Positions 23,197-42,410 of a DNA stretch of 64,000 bases are shown here, in pieces (positions within the stretch are counted from its first letter, which is position 1; each line of letters starts with the position of its first letter). A program made the translations under genes and the position numbers. A model generated the notes under the pieces. That model was given only the letters and a program-made list of their open reading frames with translations, was not told the DNA's origin and ran no database searches. The DNA is from Circinella umbellata (Eukaryota > Mucoromycota > Mucoromycetes > Mucorales > Lichtheimiaceae), in NCBI GenBank assembly GCA_025093555.1, contig JAIWNF010000009.1, positions 248,001-312,000 of the forward strand. The letters are read 5' to 3'.

Positions 23197-25301
23197 TTAT
23201 GATTGTATCCTTTGTTCTAATCTGGCATTAGACCAAAAGACATCATGTAATCGATAAATATAACCAGAAAATGTTGATCCTTTACTACCAATAAAGAACC
23301 AACCACGACTTGCGATGGTGGCATCCACTAAAGGCAATAAGAATTTTCGCATACTTTGACCGGTACTTTGATCCATTACTCCATCTAATTCTTTCCATAT
23401 AGGACTTGAAGGTATTAATAAATCATCCATTGTAAATGTACATGGATATTGACTCCAAATAGGATCAAATGCAGATGACTGACGTGGAGATCGAGCATCT
23501 GTTGCCATATATATCAATGTAACCTTTTTTTGCTTGGCAAGATCTAAACATTGTTGTAAACCCAATTTTTGTTGTGAAATTAATTGTTTTTCGATTTCTT
23601 CTTCTTCTTCTTGTTCAATCGGTGACCTCCCTCCAGGAATAATATGATTATTTATTATCATGTTTTCAGATGAAGAACGTGCTTCTACTTCTTTGTTGAT
23701 TTGTAACACGATATTATAAATGTTTTCTGGTAATGCTTTGACAAACCATCCATCACTTGATCTAAAACAACAATAACAATAGTAATATTAATCATAGAGA
23801 TCAAAAGGATAAAAATAATGTTCTTGTTTGTGGGAGGAAGGGCAAAAAAAAGTTTAAAAAGTGATTCTTTGTATTACCTAACATGTAACCCAATGAAATT
23901 ACCGGTTCCACCTAAAGACCTGATAATTTGGTCTGCTACATTCAATACCACAGGATGACGATAAATAATACTTCTTTGAAGTGTATGCAAAAAAGTATAA
24001 TGCTCTGGACGACGAATAGGTAGTTTGCCAGTACCAAAAAGACTCGAGAAATGAATTAATTTTTCTTCTCTTTTTCTTAATTGATAAATATCTAAACCAT
24101 TAGCATATTTGCCTAGTCGGTGTGTTTTTCGAGGAGTATCGAATATCCGCCAGTCATATCGTGTATCGCCTAAAAATATAATTACACCAAAAAAAGAATT
24201 TATTTTTAAAAAAAGATTAGTATTCTATTTTATTTATTTTATTATTATCTCTTCTCCCCCCCTTTTTCTTTATCCTCATTCTCGGGTTAAAAAAAGTACC
24301 GAAACCAAAAAAATATTTTTACCTTTGAAAAATAATATATCACCATCTACATAAGAGCCATTGGCTTGATCTTGAATTGTATCTCCATTTTGATAGTGTC
24401 GTTTAATATTATATTTTTCATCTAACCATTCAAAATCAGATCTTTCTCTTAAAACAATTCGAACATGTTGTTTTGCCCATGATAAATCAAAAATGTCATC
24501 AAAAGGGATAACAGCGTAACGACTGCGGTCAGGACATCGTAAACCCCAAAAAGATCGTTCTTCTGCGTAGAATTCACAACTATCACCATTCCCAGGCATA
24601 CTCTCATCACGAATTGGGTCGTGCAACATATGTTCCAAATGTAATTTACCAAAATAGCTCCAACCAAATGCTTCGCCTAGTAACGCGCGTGGTAATATCA
24701 AGGTACGATTTAAATACCATGCCAACAAAATGCCATTTTCAACTATTATAAAAAATAAAATAAAATAAAACTATGCATTAGAAATAAGAAATAGAAGGAA
24801 AAAGGAAAAATAAAATATAAATTGGGTAATGTGATGAGGGTATATAAAAATAGAAGGAGACAAAAAAAAAGGGGGGAACAAAATGTGTAAATGGATGGTA
24901 CCTTGAATTAATTGATTCTGGAAACCACTGTGTGTGAAAAAAGTGATGAACTTTTCATTAGGATCGAGAACAGATCGTTCAATGTCATTGTCATTGTTAA
25001 TAATGTCATTATTAAATGAATTCGTATTCGTATTCGTATCTGTATTTGTATTTGTATTTGTTGTTGTGGTTGTCGAAGTTGTAATAATGTTGTTTTTGAA
25101 TAAATTATCGGATGGAGGTTGTGGTGAATGGTAAGGTGGAATAGGTCGGGATGCTTCAATACGGTCATTGTATTCCCATCGCCAGGATGGTTCGACAGAT
25201 TCTTTTATAGTTTGAGATGAATGTAACGACGGAAGAGTAAAAACAAATAGATAAAGTATGCACAATACACAAAGCAAGGTGACCTTGCTTCGTAAAGACA
25301 T
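23197..25301 (-). CDS. O-fucosyltransferase-like type II membrane protein
   Basis: Four exons (24902-25301, 24323-24742, 23878-24169, 23197-23761) join in phase to 558 residues. Residues ~7-26 are a single hydrophobic anchor after a short basic tail, which predicts a type II Golgi/ER protein. A Thr/Asn repeat (TNTNTNTDTNTNTN-like) forms the stem. The catalytic region starts with HSGFQNQLIQVENGILLAWY and LNRTLILPRALLGEAFGW, typical of GDP-fucose O-fucosyltransferase folds. It continues with a GNFIGLHVR motif at ~363-371 that places the conserved Arg of the donor site, then YMATDARS near the C-terminal half. The closing part (RGWFFIGSKGSTFSGYIYRL) matches the usual 'SKGSTFS' donor-site segment. 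It probably glycosylates secreted or cell-wall proteins. Acceptor unknown. Confidence 0.85.
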
Positions 25302-26135
25302 TATTGTAAATTAATTATTTGTTTGTTTGTTTGCGCTGATTGATAAAAATATATATATGTATTATATATACTATATAATATATATATAATATATCTTTCG
25401 GGTAGTTGAGTTATGTATAATATATATAAATGTATATGTATGTTTTGTATAATAATAGTAATGATAATAATAATAATAATAAAAAGGGAGGGGCGAGGAG
25501 GTCTGAAGGAAACGTTTATGAGAAGAGATTAAGGACAGTAACACTTTTTTTTTGATAATACGCAGCACTACCACAACAGACTCACGTTTTTACTATATAA
25601 TAATAGAGAGTAAAGGGAAAAAAAAAAAGAAAGAAAAGAGTAAGTGCAAAAGCACCAGCCTCATTCAAAAAGTCTAATAATTATATTCGGAGATTGTGTT
25701 TGCGGGATGTTGTTGAGCGGGTTATAATTTATAACATTGGGACTTTTTGGGGGGTGTAAAAAATAAATTTAGGTTGTCGTTGATGATGACTTTTTTATTA
25801 TTTAAACCTGAATTAATCAATTGTGCCACCATAAAAAATAAAGATAACATAAATACATTTTTCTTTTGAAACGCTAGTAATTGCATATTTGTTTTTTTTT
25901 TATTTATTTTCTCTTTGAAAGGATCATCCATACAACCTACAATCAGGAATCTTTTTTTTTTCTGTGTGAAAAAGAAGAATCGTAAAATTGGAAGACCAAA
26001 AAATAAAATAAAAAAAACTATAAAAAGACTCGACTTTTTTTTTCTTTTTTTTTTTTTCCTCTGGACAATTTTACTTCACTATCAAAAAACACACCCCCCA
26101 ACTCTTTTTAAAGACCCCAATTTTTTTTTAGCACC
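25302..26135. promoter_or_regulatory. shared divergent promoter region (fucosyltransferase-like / ferritin)
   Basis: The two genes are transcribed away from each other, with starts 834 bases apart, so both promoters must lie here. The ferritin side is marked by T-rich tracts (about 26037-26058) and a C-rich stretch just before the ATG at 26136, a pattern common upstream of fungal genes. No iron-responsive RNA stem-loop with the CAGUGN loop was recognised in the leader. Short frames here are low-complexity. Confidence 0.55.
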
Positions 26136-27078
26136 ATGTCGTTGGCCAAACAAAACTTTGCTACAGCTTCTGAAGAAGCTATCAATCAACAAATTAATAC
26201 TGAACTTCAAGCTTCTCAAGTATATCTTTCCATGAGTGCCTGGGCTCAACATACTTCTGTTGCATTGCCTGGTAATGATTTCTCTCTTTTAGTGTACAAT
26301 AATTAATTGGAGGATGTTAGCCATGGTGATGATATATACATCACTGAGATTTCTTCAAATATAAACTAAGTTATATACTTCTTGTGTCATTATTATAGGT
26401 CTGGAAAAGTATTTCCGTGATTCTGCCCAAGAGGTACATATATTAATTTTATGATTAGATAAAAAGGAAAAGGATGGTTGATGGAATGGATTCCATTATT
26501 ATTATTATATTGAAAAGGTATACTAACATATTTGTGACGTAAATAACAGGAACGCGATCATGCTCAAAAATTGATTGGTAAAATTTATACGCGTTTTTTT
26601 TTTTTGCTTATTATTCAATGTACTATATAACTAATCATATCAATTTGGTATATATTTATTTTACTAGACTATTGCAATATGCGTGGTGGTAAAGTAATTC
26701 TTCGTGCTCTTCAAGCTCCTGAGGTATGTAATATAAATGACGCGTTATTATTATGAAAATTAAATAAAATGCTAATAATAACAACGTTTATAGACTGACT
26801 GGAAATCAGCTAAGAACGCTATTGAATCTGCTCTTCAACTTGAAAAAGATGTCAATAAGTCTTTGCTTAACTTACACAAGATTGCTGATGGTAACAATGA
26901 TCCTCAAATGTGTGACTTTTTGGAAAGCCACTATCTTGATGAACAAGTTCAAGCCATTAAGAAATTGGCTGACATGGTCACACAACTTACTCGTGTTGGT
27001 GAAGGACTTGGTGTCTATCTTTGGGATCAACATTTGTACAGAGAAGGTACCGGTGCCGGTAGCCGCGTCGTTGAATAA
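26136..27078 (+). CDS. ferritin, heavy-chain-like
   Basis: Five exons (26136-26271, 26399-26433, 26550-26577, 26668-26723, 26794-27078) join in phase to 179 residues, a normal ferritin subunit. The ferroxidase-centre residues line up with human H ferritin: Glu23, Tyr30, Glu58, His61, Glu102 and Gln136. Relative spacings are E-Y 7, E-H 3 and E-Q 34. Recognisable helices include [54 protein letters not shown] and [20 protein letters not shown]. It should oxidise Fe2+ and store iron in a 24-subunit shell. There is no signal peptide, so it is likely cytosolic. Ferritins occur in zygomycete fungi and are generally missing from Dikarya, which supports the assignment of the organism. Confidence 0.97.
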
Positions 27079-27719
27079 AAAAAAAAAGAATTTATATCTT
27101 TCTCTCCTTTCTCTCTGTACACCTGTATTTACTTTGAATCGCGTTTTTTACCCGTTTTTTTTTTTTATTAAAAGAATACAAAAAAAGATGGAACGCTTGA
27201 TCATAAGGAGATTTTTTTTTCTTGTTACAAAAATACTATATAATAAATAAGAAAGTTTTTTTTATTTGTGTATATGTAAACATATGTGATATGACAAAAA
27301 GGGATAGATGAGTATGAATGGTTTATATTAAAAGTTTTTTTCTATACTGCTCTATTAACTATATTGCTGTTATGGTTATAACTTTATTATGTTGATGAGA
27401 GAAATAAATCAGTTTGTAGACATTTTTAATTGTTTGTTGGTCAAAAAGTTGTTCGTTTTATATTGTTATAGGACAGAAAAAGAGAATGAAATTAAATGAT
27501 ATATTCAACGAGATGACTGAAGGGATCGTTGGCTGCCGATTATTAATGTATATTTTTTTCGACAAAGGGCTCGGGGGGGGGTATTACATATCTGTCTTGT
27601 TCCAACGGATCTGTTGGGACAATAATAAACAAACACGCTCAACAACTCAACAACAAGCATCCATCAACTCCAATACTTATTCAAAATGAAAAAAAAAAAT
27701 AACATATGACTCTCTTTAT
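27079..27719. other. intergenic between convergent genes
   Basis: The 3' flanks of ferritin (plus) and AFG2 (minus) meet here. It holds T-rich and A-rich runs and a G9 run at 27572-27580. The frames seen (27486-27689) have no recognisable domain. Confidence 0.5.
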
Positions 27720-31415
<3,696 letters not shown>

Positions 31416-31927
31416 TATGTTTAATATAATAATAATAAAAGCGAAAACAGCTACTTCGCATAGGATAGGATAAATTTCAGTGATCTTTTGACTCAGCCGC
31501 TAGTTGAGTTGAGGCACTCTCTTCTCTTTTCCATTCTTATATTTTCTTCTTGGGGTCCCTTCACATACTTCCTTTTTTTTTCACTTCCATTGGACTCTTT
31601 TTTTTTTTTTTTTTTTTTTTTTTCGACAAAAAAACCAAAACCTTTCGTTTATTTTATTTGTTGTCTCTTTGTTTGTTTGTTTTTTTAGGGTCATTACCTC
31701 CTTTTCTTAATTTTTTTAACATTAACTCCATCTTTTTTATAACCAAGTGACACACTCGGTTTTCTTTTTTCACATATATTACTTATTACACTTATATTTC
31801 TTTCGTAAAAAAAAAAAAAAAAAAGAAGACTCCCTTCTTCCTCAGCTAAAAAAAGAGAGAACTAAGTAAAAAAGAATACTTTTATTTTTGTTCTCTTTTT
31901 TTTCTTTCCTTTTTTTTTTCTTTGGTC
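31416..31927. promoter_or_regulatory. bidirectional promoter of AFG2 and YAK1
   Basis: Only 512 bases separate the two divergent start codons, so both promoters must be contained here. The stretch carries a run of 26 T (31598-31623), several T/C-rich blocks in the YAK1 sense and a run of 18 A (31807-31824). Poly(dA:dT) runs exclude nucleosomes in fungal promoters, which is a plausible role. No TATA box or specific factor site was assigned. Confidence 0.6.
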
Positions 31928-35903
<3,976 letters not shown>

Positions 35904-36833
35904 CATTCAAACCATTAAAAAACATATTCTTTTCATACCTTTTTCTTTCTTTCATTGGCTTATTACTTACTAGCCACTATTTACTATTTATTGTTTTGGT
36001 TTCCTTTCTTCCCTACCTACAACTTCTTTCCCTCCCTCGATCTCTTTCCCTCACACAGACACTCGCTTGTTTTCTTTTTTAACTGAACACATTTTTCATT
36101 CGACAATCTTTCTCTCGTCTTTTTTTTTCTTTCTTTTTCTTTCTTTCTATATATCAACGCATCATTTACGACTACAGCAAACTATTATATTATTTCCAAA
36201 ATTCAGATGAAAAAAAAAATACATATAAAGGCCATATATTGGTCCCACTCATTAAAAAAAAATAACTTTTGCATAAAACATTCTTTTATCTACATTTTTT
36301 TAATTTCTATTTTTTATTCTTTGATATAGATGATCACATCAATTTGATGTTTGTTTTCTTTTTTCTTGTTCCTTTGTCCCGAGTGTTGAGGGGAAGCGAA
36401 CTTTGAGCGTATGCTGTATCTATTATGTGACAAAATGCAATACCATCAAAGGGTTGGAATTTTATACCAGAGTAAAGCTACTATAAAGAATAGTAATAGC
36501 GGCAGAATTTAGATTGCTTGGTTAATAAATATAAAGTAGAATTTTCTGAAAAACTTTTTTTTTTCTTCCTTTCTTTTTGCCACTGAAAAAGGATATCCTC
36601 ATACAACAAGAAATATGCATGTACAGTATTGTTGATTCGATATTTACTTTTAATAGCAGTTGATCTCTGGGCTGTTAATAAAAATAACTCCATATATTTA
36701 CTATCGAGCTCAATCTTGCTATGGTTATAGTGAAACCCGCTAGCCCTGGACGGAGTTTTGGTAATATGGCTGCACCAAAACAAAAAGTCTGATTTTTGAC
36801 TGTTTCCGCTAGTTTGTAAACTTTTTTAAAACA
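35904..36833. other. intergenic, YAK1 3' flank and uS10m promoter
   Basis: The first part is T/C-rich, as expected for a 3' untranslated region. A minus-strand frame at 36481-36783 has no recognisable domain. Around 36736-36776 lies a GCTAGCCCTGGACGG-containing stretch with a reversed copy of the GGTGC...CCATA motif that recurs in other gaps. Confidence 0.5.
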
Positions 36834-37674
36834 ATGTCATTAACTACAGTATGTTACCCTCTGGAAACAAACAAAAAAAACAGATTACATTTGAATACAT
36901 TCAATAAACTATTGTGACTGATCGTGAAACATACTTATATTTAATAAAAATAAAACATAGTTACGGAAATTACCCATTCGCGTCGCTGGTAACTCGAGCA
37001 CATTGGCACGATCGTTCGTGTAAGCTACACACAAACAAAGCAAAACAAAAAAAAATTGATTATACGACGAACAATAACAACGACATAGAACTAATAACAT
37101 TTGAATGCGATCCAATATATACTTTTATATTTAATAGCTCAAAAGCACAACCTGTTCATGCCGAAGTAAATGAAAACAAAACGATCGATTTAGTACCACC
37201 TTCTGTCAAAAATGAAACTTCCATTGAAGTTTTCGAAGGTATATTTTTATATCAGTATATATGCGTATTTAATTTTTCCACTAACAAAATAATGAATATA
37301 TAGCACCCAAACGCTTAAAACCAACTCACGATATTCCAGTTTGTAACTTGCAAATGCGTGGATACCTTCCTCAACAACTTGACTTTTACGCTGATTTCGC
37401 ACAACGTGCAGCCTACCATTTGGGTATGCCTTGTACAGGTACTATCCGTTTGCCAACACAAACTTCTCGCTGGACAGTTATTCGATCACCTTTTGTTCAT
37501 AAAAAATCTCAAGAGAATTTTGAACGCAAGACACATAAACGATTATTGCAAATTAAGGATGCACACCCTGAAGTTGTTCAACGATGGCTTCGTTATTTGA
37601 CAATGAATGCCCCTGCCGGTATCGGTATGCGCGCCACTACGTGGGAATTCGAAAACCTCACTTCCAAGAAATGA
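36834..37674 (+). CDS. RSM10: mitochondrial ribosomal protein uS10m (Rsm10/MRPS10)
   Basis: Exons 36834-36848, 36961-36988, 37146-37238 and 37304-37674 join in phase to 168 residues. The C-terminal half is a clear uS10 domain: VCNLQMRGYLPQQLDFYADF, AAYHLGMPCTGTIRLPTQTS, RWTVIRSPFVHKKSQENFER and HKRLLQIKDAHPEVVQRWLR, ending in MRATTWEFENL. It would sit in the head of the small mitochondrial ribosomal subunit. The N-terminus, MSLTTLRKLPIRVA, is basic and fits an import signal. The last two exons are firm. The two small 5' exons (15 and 28 nt) are inferred from phase and splice sites. The acceptor at 37145 was chosen because the one seven bases upstream (ending 37138) breaks the frame. Confidence 0.85.
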
Positions 37675-38260
37675 AAATTGAAATCCCCATAAATCACTTT
37701 AACAACAACGACAACGACATAGTCAACGACAAATAGCAACAGCAACACAAAAAAAAATATTATTCCTTAATTTAGATCCATCCAATCGTATGTATGTAAT
37801 AAAAAAAAAGAAAGAAAGCTAAAAAAAAGACATGTTGGTTGGCAACTGGGGATTGTAGTGGAGTTGAAAAAAAATAACCATGACATGAGAAGTATCATTT
37901 AGCCAATAACTGGGTTGAGTAAGAAGAGGGGTTTTTTATAGTTAATTGTAACAATAAGAAGTTTATATAATGCTGGGGCCACGTGGTGTCCATCTTGTTA
38001 TTTTTTATTGTGCATGATTTTCTTCTCACCTCATAACAATATTAATCAGTAGTGAAATATATTCCCAATAAAAGGACAGTTCTCACACACTAACAAACAA
38101 AATACACATACAACCAACCAATATACAACACACACAACACAACTGTAACTTTTTTTTTCTTTTACTCATCACCTTTTTTGTTATTGTTTCTATTTGCCAT
38201 ACACATACACACACATATACGCAACAACATATAGTCAAAACTTTTTATTATACTTTTGGA
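37675..38260. other. intergenic, promoter of the SPRY/LisH gene
   Basis: Between two plus-strand genes. The left part is A-rich (3' flank of uS10m). The right part is rich in CA-type repeats (ACACACAAC-like around 38100-38225) just before the next start codon. No gene is seen. Confidence 0.5.
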
Positions 38261-41200
38261 ATGTCGTCTTTTGTCACTTCTTTGAGTTTAGCTAGTACTA
38301 CTACAACCAGTAGTAATAATACTTATGGCGGCTCTTATTCTTCCGCGTTTCCTCCGCTTCAGTCCATTCCTTTAACTTTTCAACAACCCTACCAAAATAA
38401 TCATAAAAAAAATGCTCACAATGTTAATCAACACCCATCATTGTATCAGTCTTTAGCACCACCAAAATACCCGGTTTATTTAAAGCAAACTTTATATGCT
38501 GATTTGGCACTTGAACAATACAACTATTACCAAAGTAAACGATCTTATTTTCCTTCCGACCCTAGTAACCAAAGACAACATAATCAATGGAACGATTATA
38601 ATAATAATAATAATAATAGTACAACAACAATTCCAACACTCGCCGAAGCCTCACCAAAGGGACATAATAATAGTTCCTTTTCAACCGATTCCTCTTCTTC
38701 TTCTACTACTACTTCTGCTTCTTCACAACACGCGACTTACTGGGCTGAAGAAGTGGATTTAAGACTACCTACTTGCTGGAACCAAAAAGCAAAGTCTCGC
38801 CATATTGAAATTGGTCGGAACGGGCTCGACTTGTCGTACATTGGTACCGTATTCAATTTTTATTTTTATTTATATACTTGTTTGTGGTGTCCTTAAATAA
38901 TAGAAATAAAAATAATTGGATCATATGTTTTTTTTTTTAATTATCGCTATTAATCATTGACAAATATTATATAGGGCCAGGGATAACTGATAGAGATGCA
39001 GGATCCGCGAAAGCCAATTTTCCAATGCGTCGTCAATGCGGTATCTATTATTATGAAGTACACATCATATCCAAGGGGAATGATGGATATATCGGCATCG
39101 GGTTTTGTACGGAAGACAACAAATTGGATCGTTTGCCAGGTAATAAAATAAATAACTAACAAACAGCAAACTGTTGTTAAACGAAAAAAAAAAATACATG
39201 TAGCAAACTAATCAAAAAGTCTTCTGTTATAATAATAAATAAATAAAAATAGGTTGGGAAGATGAATCTTATGGATATCATGGTGATGATGGACATTTTT
39301 TTGCTGGCTCTTCAAAGGGTAAAGAATATGGCCCGTGTTTTACCACAGGAGACGTTGTTGGGTGTGGTGTGAATTTTGCAGAGGGTACAGCCTTCTATAC
39401 AAAGAATGGGTCTTTTATTGCAAGCGCATTCGAGGATGCCATTTTGACATCCGACACTGATTATTACCCATGTGTTGGGCTACGTACTCCAGGTGAGCAT
39501 ATTACAGCTAATTTTGGTCACGAACCTTTTATGTTTGATATTACTCAATATATAAAGGTAATTCTTATAAAATCTATCCATTTTTTTTTGTTCATTGTTT
39601 CTCATTAATTATCTAAAAACGAAAGGTGCCCTTAATTTACTGTAATTTTTTTTACATATACATTCATAGGACTGTAAAACAAGGTGTTGGAAAGATATCA
39701 CTGGAAAAGTTCCTTCCTCAACAGCCCGTGAGAAATTTTGTACAGTTCCCCGCCCAAATAAAAAAATCTACGAAACTTCAGAACGACTTGATCAACTGGT
39801 TCTTTCTTACTTACTTCATCATGGTTATACAGGAACAGCAAATGCTGTTGTACGCGATTCAAAATATGTATCCGGTAAAAACCTCGATTTGAAGCAGAAA
39901 AATAATAACTACTTTACCAAGGATGAAAAAGATCTTGAGCAACGACGTAGTAAGTAATTGTATATAACATAATACTGACTCTTTCTTTTTCTCTGGAAAT
40001 AATTTGAAAACCCCTTTTTCTATTTCTTGATCTCTTCTCTTGCTCCACATTGCCCCTTAGTCATGAATTGTTTTTCTCATTGTAGAAAATAAGATAGAAA
40101 AAGAAAAGCTTTATTATTAATAAGAATATATATTTATTCGTTCATTTATTGTGATTAGGTATACGTTCTGCTATCCTTGCTGGTAATATTGATCATGCAA
40201 TTGAATTGACACAAAAATGGTATCCTTCTGTCTTAAAAAAACAAGATGACAGCAATAATAAAGGATATGGAATTATGTTTGAACTAAAATGTCGTAAATT
40301 CATTGAAATGATACGTGAATACAGCGAACAACGCGACGATGATGATCAAATTAGTATAATCAGTACTAATAGCAGCACCAACAATTTTTGTATTTCAAAC
40401 GGTATTCCTGAAGAAAATGTTATATCATCTGCAACAATGCCATCACACGATCCTGCTATTACAGTGGAAGACTATCACAATAATAATAGTATTAATAGAC
40501 GCCGTTCCGTTAGTAGTACAGGTAGCAATCATAATATTATTAGCACCCATGCAACAACACCATCTGTACGAGTTCCTAACAGAACACGACGAATGAGCTA
40601 TGCAGCCATCGCCGCATCTGCATCACCCAATAATAGCAGCAACAATAATTTTTTACCCCTTCTCTCTTCTCCTACAATGGAACATGATGAAGATGATCAT
40701 GGGTTAGGTTCACGTCGTCATCGTAGACTTTCAACGCGTCGAAGTAGCACAGAAAGTAGCATCATGAGTGTTAATAGCAACAATGTTATGCTAGAAGATT
40801 TGGAATTAGAAGATGATGAAGAACAAAACTCACCTATAATGACAATGAAACGTATCATGAAATATGGTCAACAATTACAAGATGAATACCGCCATGATGA
40901 AGGACCCAAAATTCGTGAAAGACTTATGGTAAATATAGTAACATGATTATTATAACACGGTATACATGAAGTCGGTACTAATAAGAAACTATGACAATGG
41001 TTGAATATATAGGAGATATTCTCATTACTTGCATATTCCGATGTTACTATTAGTCCAGTAGCTCATTTAATGGATAAATCGGGAAGAGATGAATTAGCTA
41101 CTGACCTTAATGCAGCTATTCTTCGTAAGTTTGTCATATTGCTCTTCAGTTTTATAGAAATAATATGAAGATGGTTTAATCATAATGTTATATTAATGAT

Positions 41201-41421
41201 ACATAGATCATCAAAACAAACCTAATGCGCCACCTTTGGAACGGATCTATCGTCAAGCTATGGTTGTAAACAAAGAATTGGCATATACAAAATTTGGCAA
41301 AGCAATGATTCTTAATGTAAAAGAACATTGTTCCTCTAGTAACGATATATCCACTGCTAACACAGATACAGCTAGCCCAACAAGTCCAACTCCCATTTCT
41401 TTTTTTGATGAACAAAGCTAG
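38261..41421 (+). CDS. GID1: GID/CTLH ubiquitin-ligase subunit, RanBP9/Gid1 (Vid30)-like
   Basis: Seven exons (38261-38843, 38975-39139, 39253-39557, 39670-39949, 40159-40928, 41013-41124, 41207-41421) join in phase to 809 residues. After a disordered Asn/Ser-rich N-terminus comes a SPRY domain (~190-345) with YYYEVHIISKGNDGYIGIGF, GWEDESYGYHGDDGHFF and GDVVGCGVNF. A LisH motif follows (~389-420, ERLDQLVLSYLLHHGYTGTA), then a CTLH region (RRSIRSAILAGNIDHAIELT), then the start of the CRA region. The CRA is interrupted by a ~150-residue disordered, Asn/Ser-rich insert before IFSLLAYSDVTISPVAHLMD. This order defines Gid1/Vid30 and RanBP9/10, the scaffold of the GID/CTLH E3 ligase, which in yeast degrades gluconeogenic enzymes. 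Substrates here are unknown. Confidence 0.93.
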
Positions 41422-41672
41422 TTAAATCCACTATATTAAACACATGCACATAACATCAACATTATCATCAACATTCTCATTTCATCTTCATCATCATCTT
41501 CATCATCATCGAAAATACCAATTCGTTCAATTTGCTGATACTTCATTAAGTTTTACTATTCAAAAAATATCATTCTCGAGTTTTTGCTCCACACCACCCC
41601 CCTTCTCTTTCTTTCTTAGTATTAAAAATTATATGTTATAATAATAAAAAAAAACCGATTATATAAATACAA

Positions 41673-42094
41673 TTAAAAATCATTAGGATCTGCTGATACA
41701 GGTGGTGCTTCCATCCCTTCTGGCCAAGTTCCATCTCTTTTCCAACCCTGAACAATTACTTTGACCTATGATATTATTACATATATTCATCAATATCCGA
41801 TACTTAGTTACTTGTCTTGTTGAATAACAGCAGTAACAAATATAAAAGACTTACAGCAAACTTTAAAGGAAGCGGCTGATTACTTTCTTTGCGGCGTACA
41901 ATAAGGTGGTCATAGCAACTAAGTAGATGCTTTTGATCATCTAAACGTTCGTTAAGCCAGGTGTTTGTTTCCTCTGCTCGAGTATTTTGTAAAGTTATTT
42001 TTTCTTTTGCTGCACTTGTCCATGCTTTTCGTCGAGCATGCCAAGCTAACTCCCCAATTGTTGTTGTCGTTGTTGTTGTTGCATCATCGCTCAT
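41673..42094 (-). CDS. small protein resembling Gag1-like clamp (DUF4050) proteins
   Basis: Two exons, 41855-42094 and 41673-41765, join in phase to 110 residues. After a Thr-rich start come GELAWHARRKAWTSA and a helical middle, then PLPLKFAVKVIVQGWKRDGT and WPEGMEAPP. The pairing of a 'W-x-x-R-R-x-x-W' element with a later 'PL-x-L...V...GW-x-x-x-G-x-W' element recalls the fungal Gag1-like clamp family (PF13259). That link is from memory and is not certain. The spliced model is well supported by a GTAAGT donor and phase 0 on both sides. The function in fungi is not established. It shares a short divergent promoter with the PPR gene. Confidence 0.65.
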
Positions 42095-42410
42095 GGGCGT
42101 TTTTTCTTTCTTTCTATATTTGTGTTTGACAGCAGGATAAAGTAGAAAAATGCGGAGATAGGGTTCGTGAAATGAAAATAAAAAGAGAGGGTAATATCCG
42201 CTTTGTCCAAGCCACTTAGACCGGATTTGACATCACCGGAATAGGTACATAGCCGTGGTTTTCTAGTTGTCTGTGTGTTATGTGTGTTGCCTGAAAATAA
42301 TACTCATATTATTATAACGGCGCGCGTTTATTCTTTTTTTCTTTGTAACACTTTCTTCCCCCCCCCACTCTTTGTATTTATAGCAAACTTATGATAACCG
42401 CTATTGTGCG
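42095..42410. promoter_or_regulatory. bidirectional promoter, clamp-like gene / PPR gene
   Basis: Start codons of the two divergent genes are 316 bases apart. The segment is less AT-rich than most gaps and has a C-rich block (about 42359-42367) just upstream of the PPR start. No specific element was assigned. Confidence 0.55.

Noticed and set aside
24934..25134. Plus-strand frame with alternating Phe-Val (VFVFVSVFVFVFVVVV)
   Set aside because: It is the antisense shadow of the Thr/Asn stem repeat of the minus-strand fucosyltransferase-like gene.
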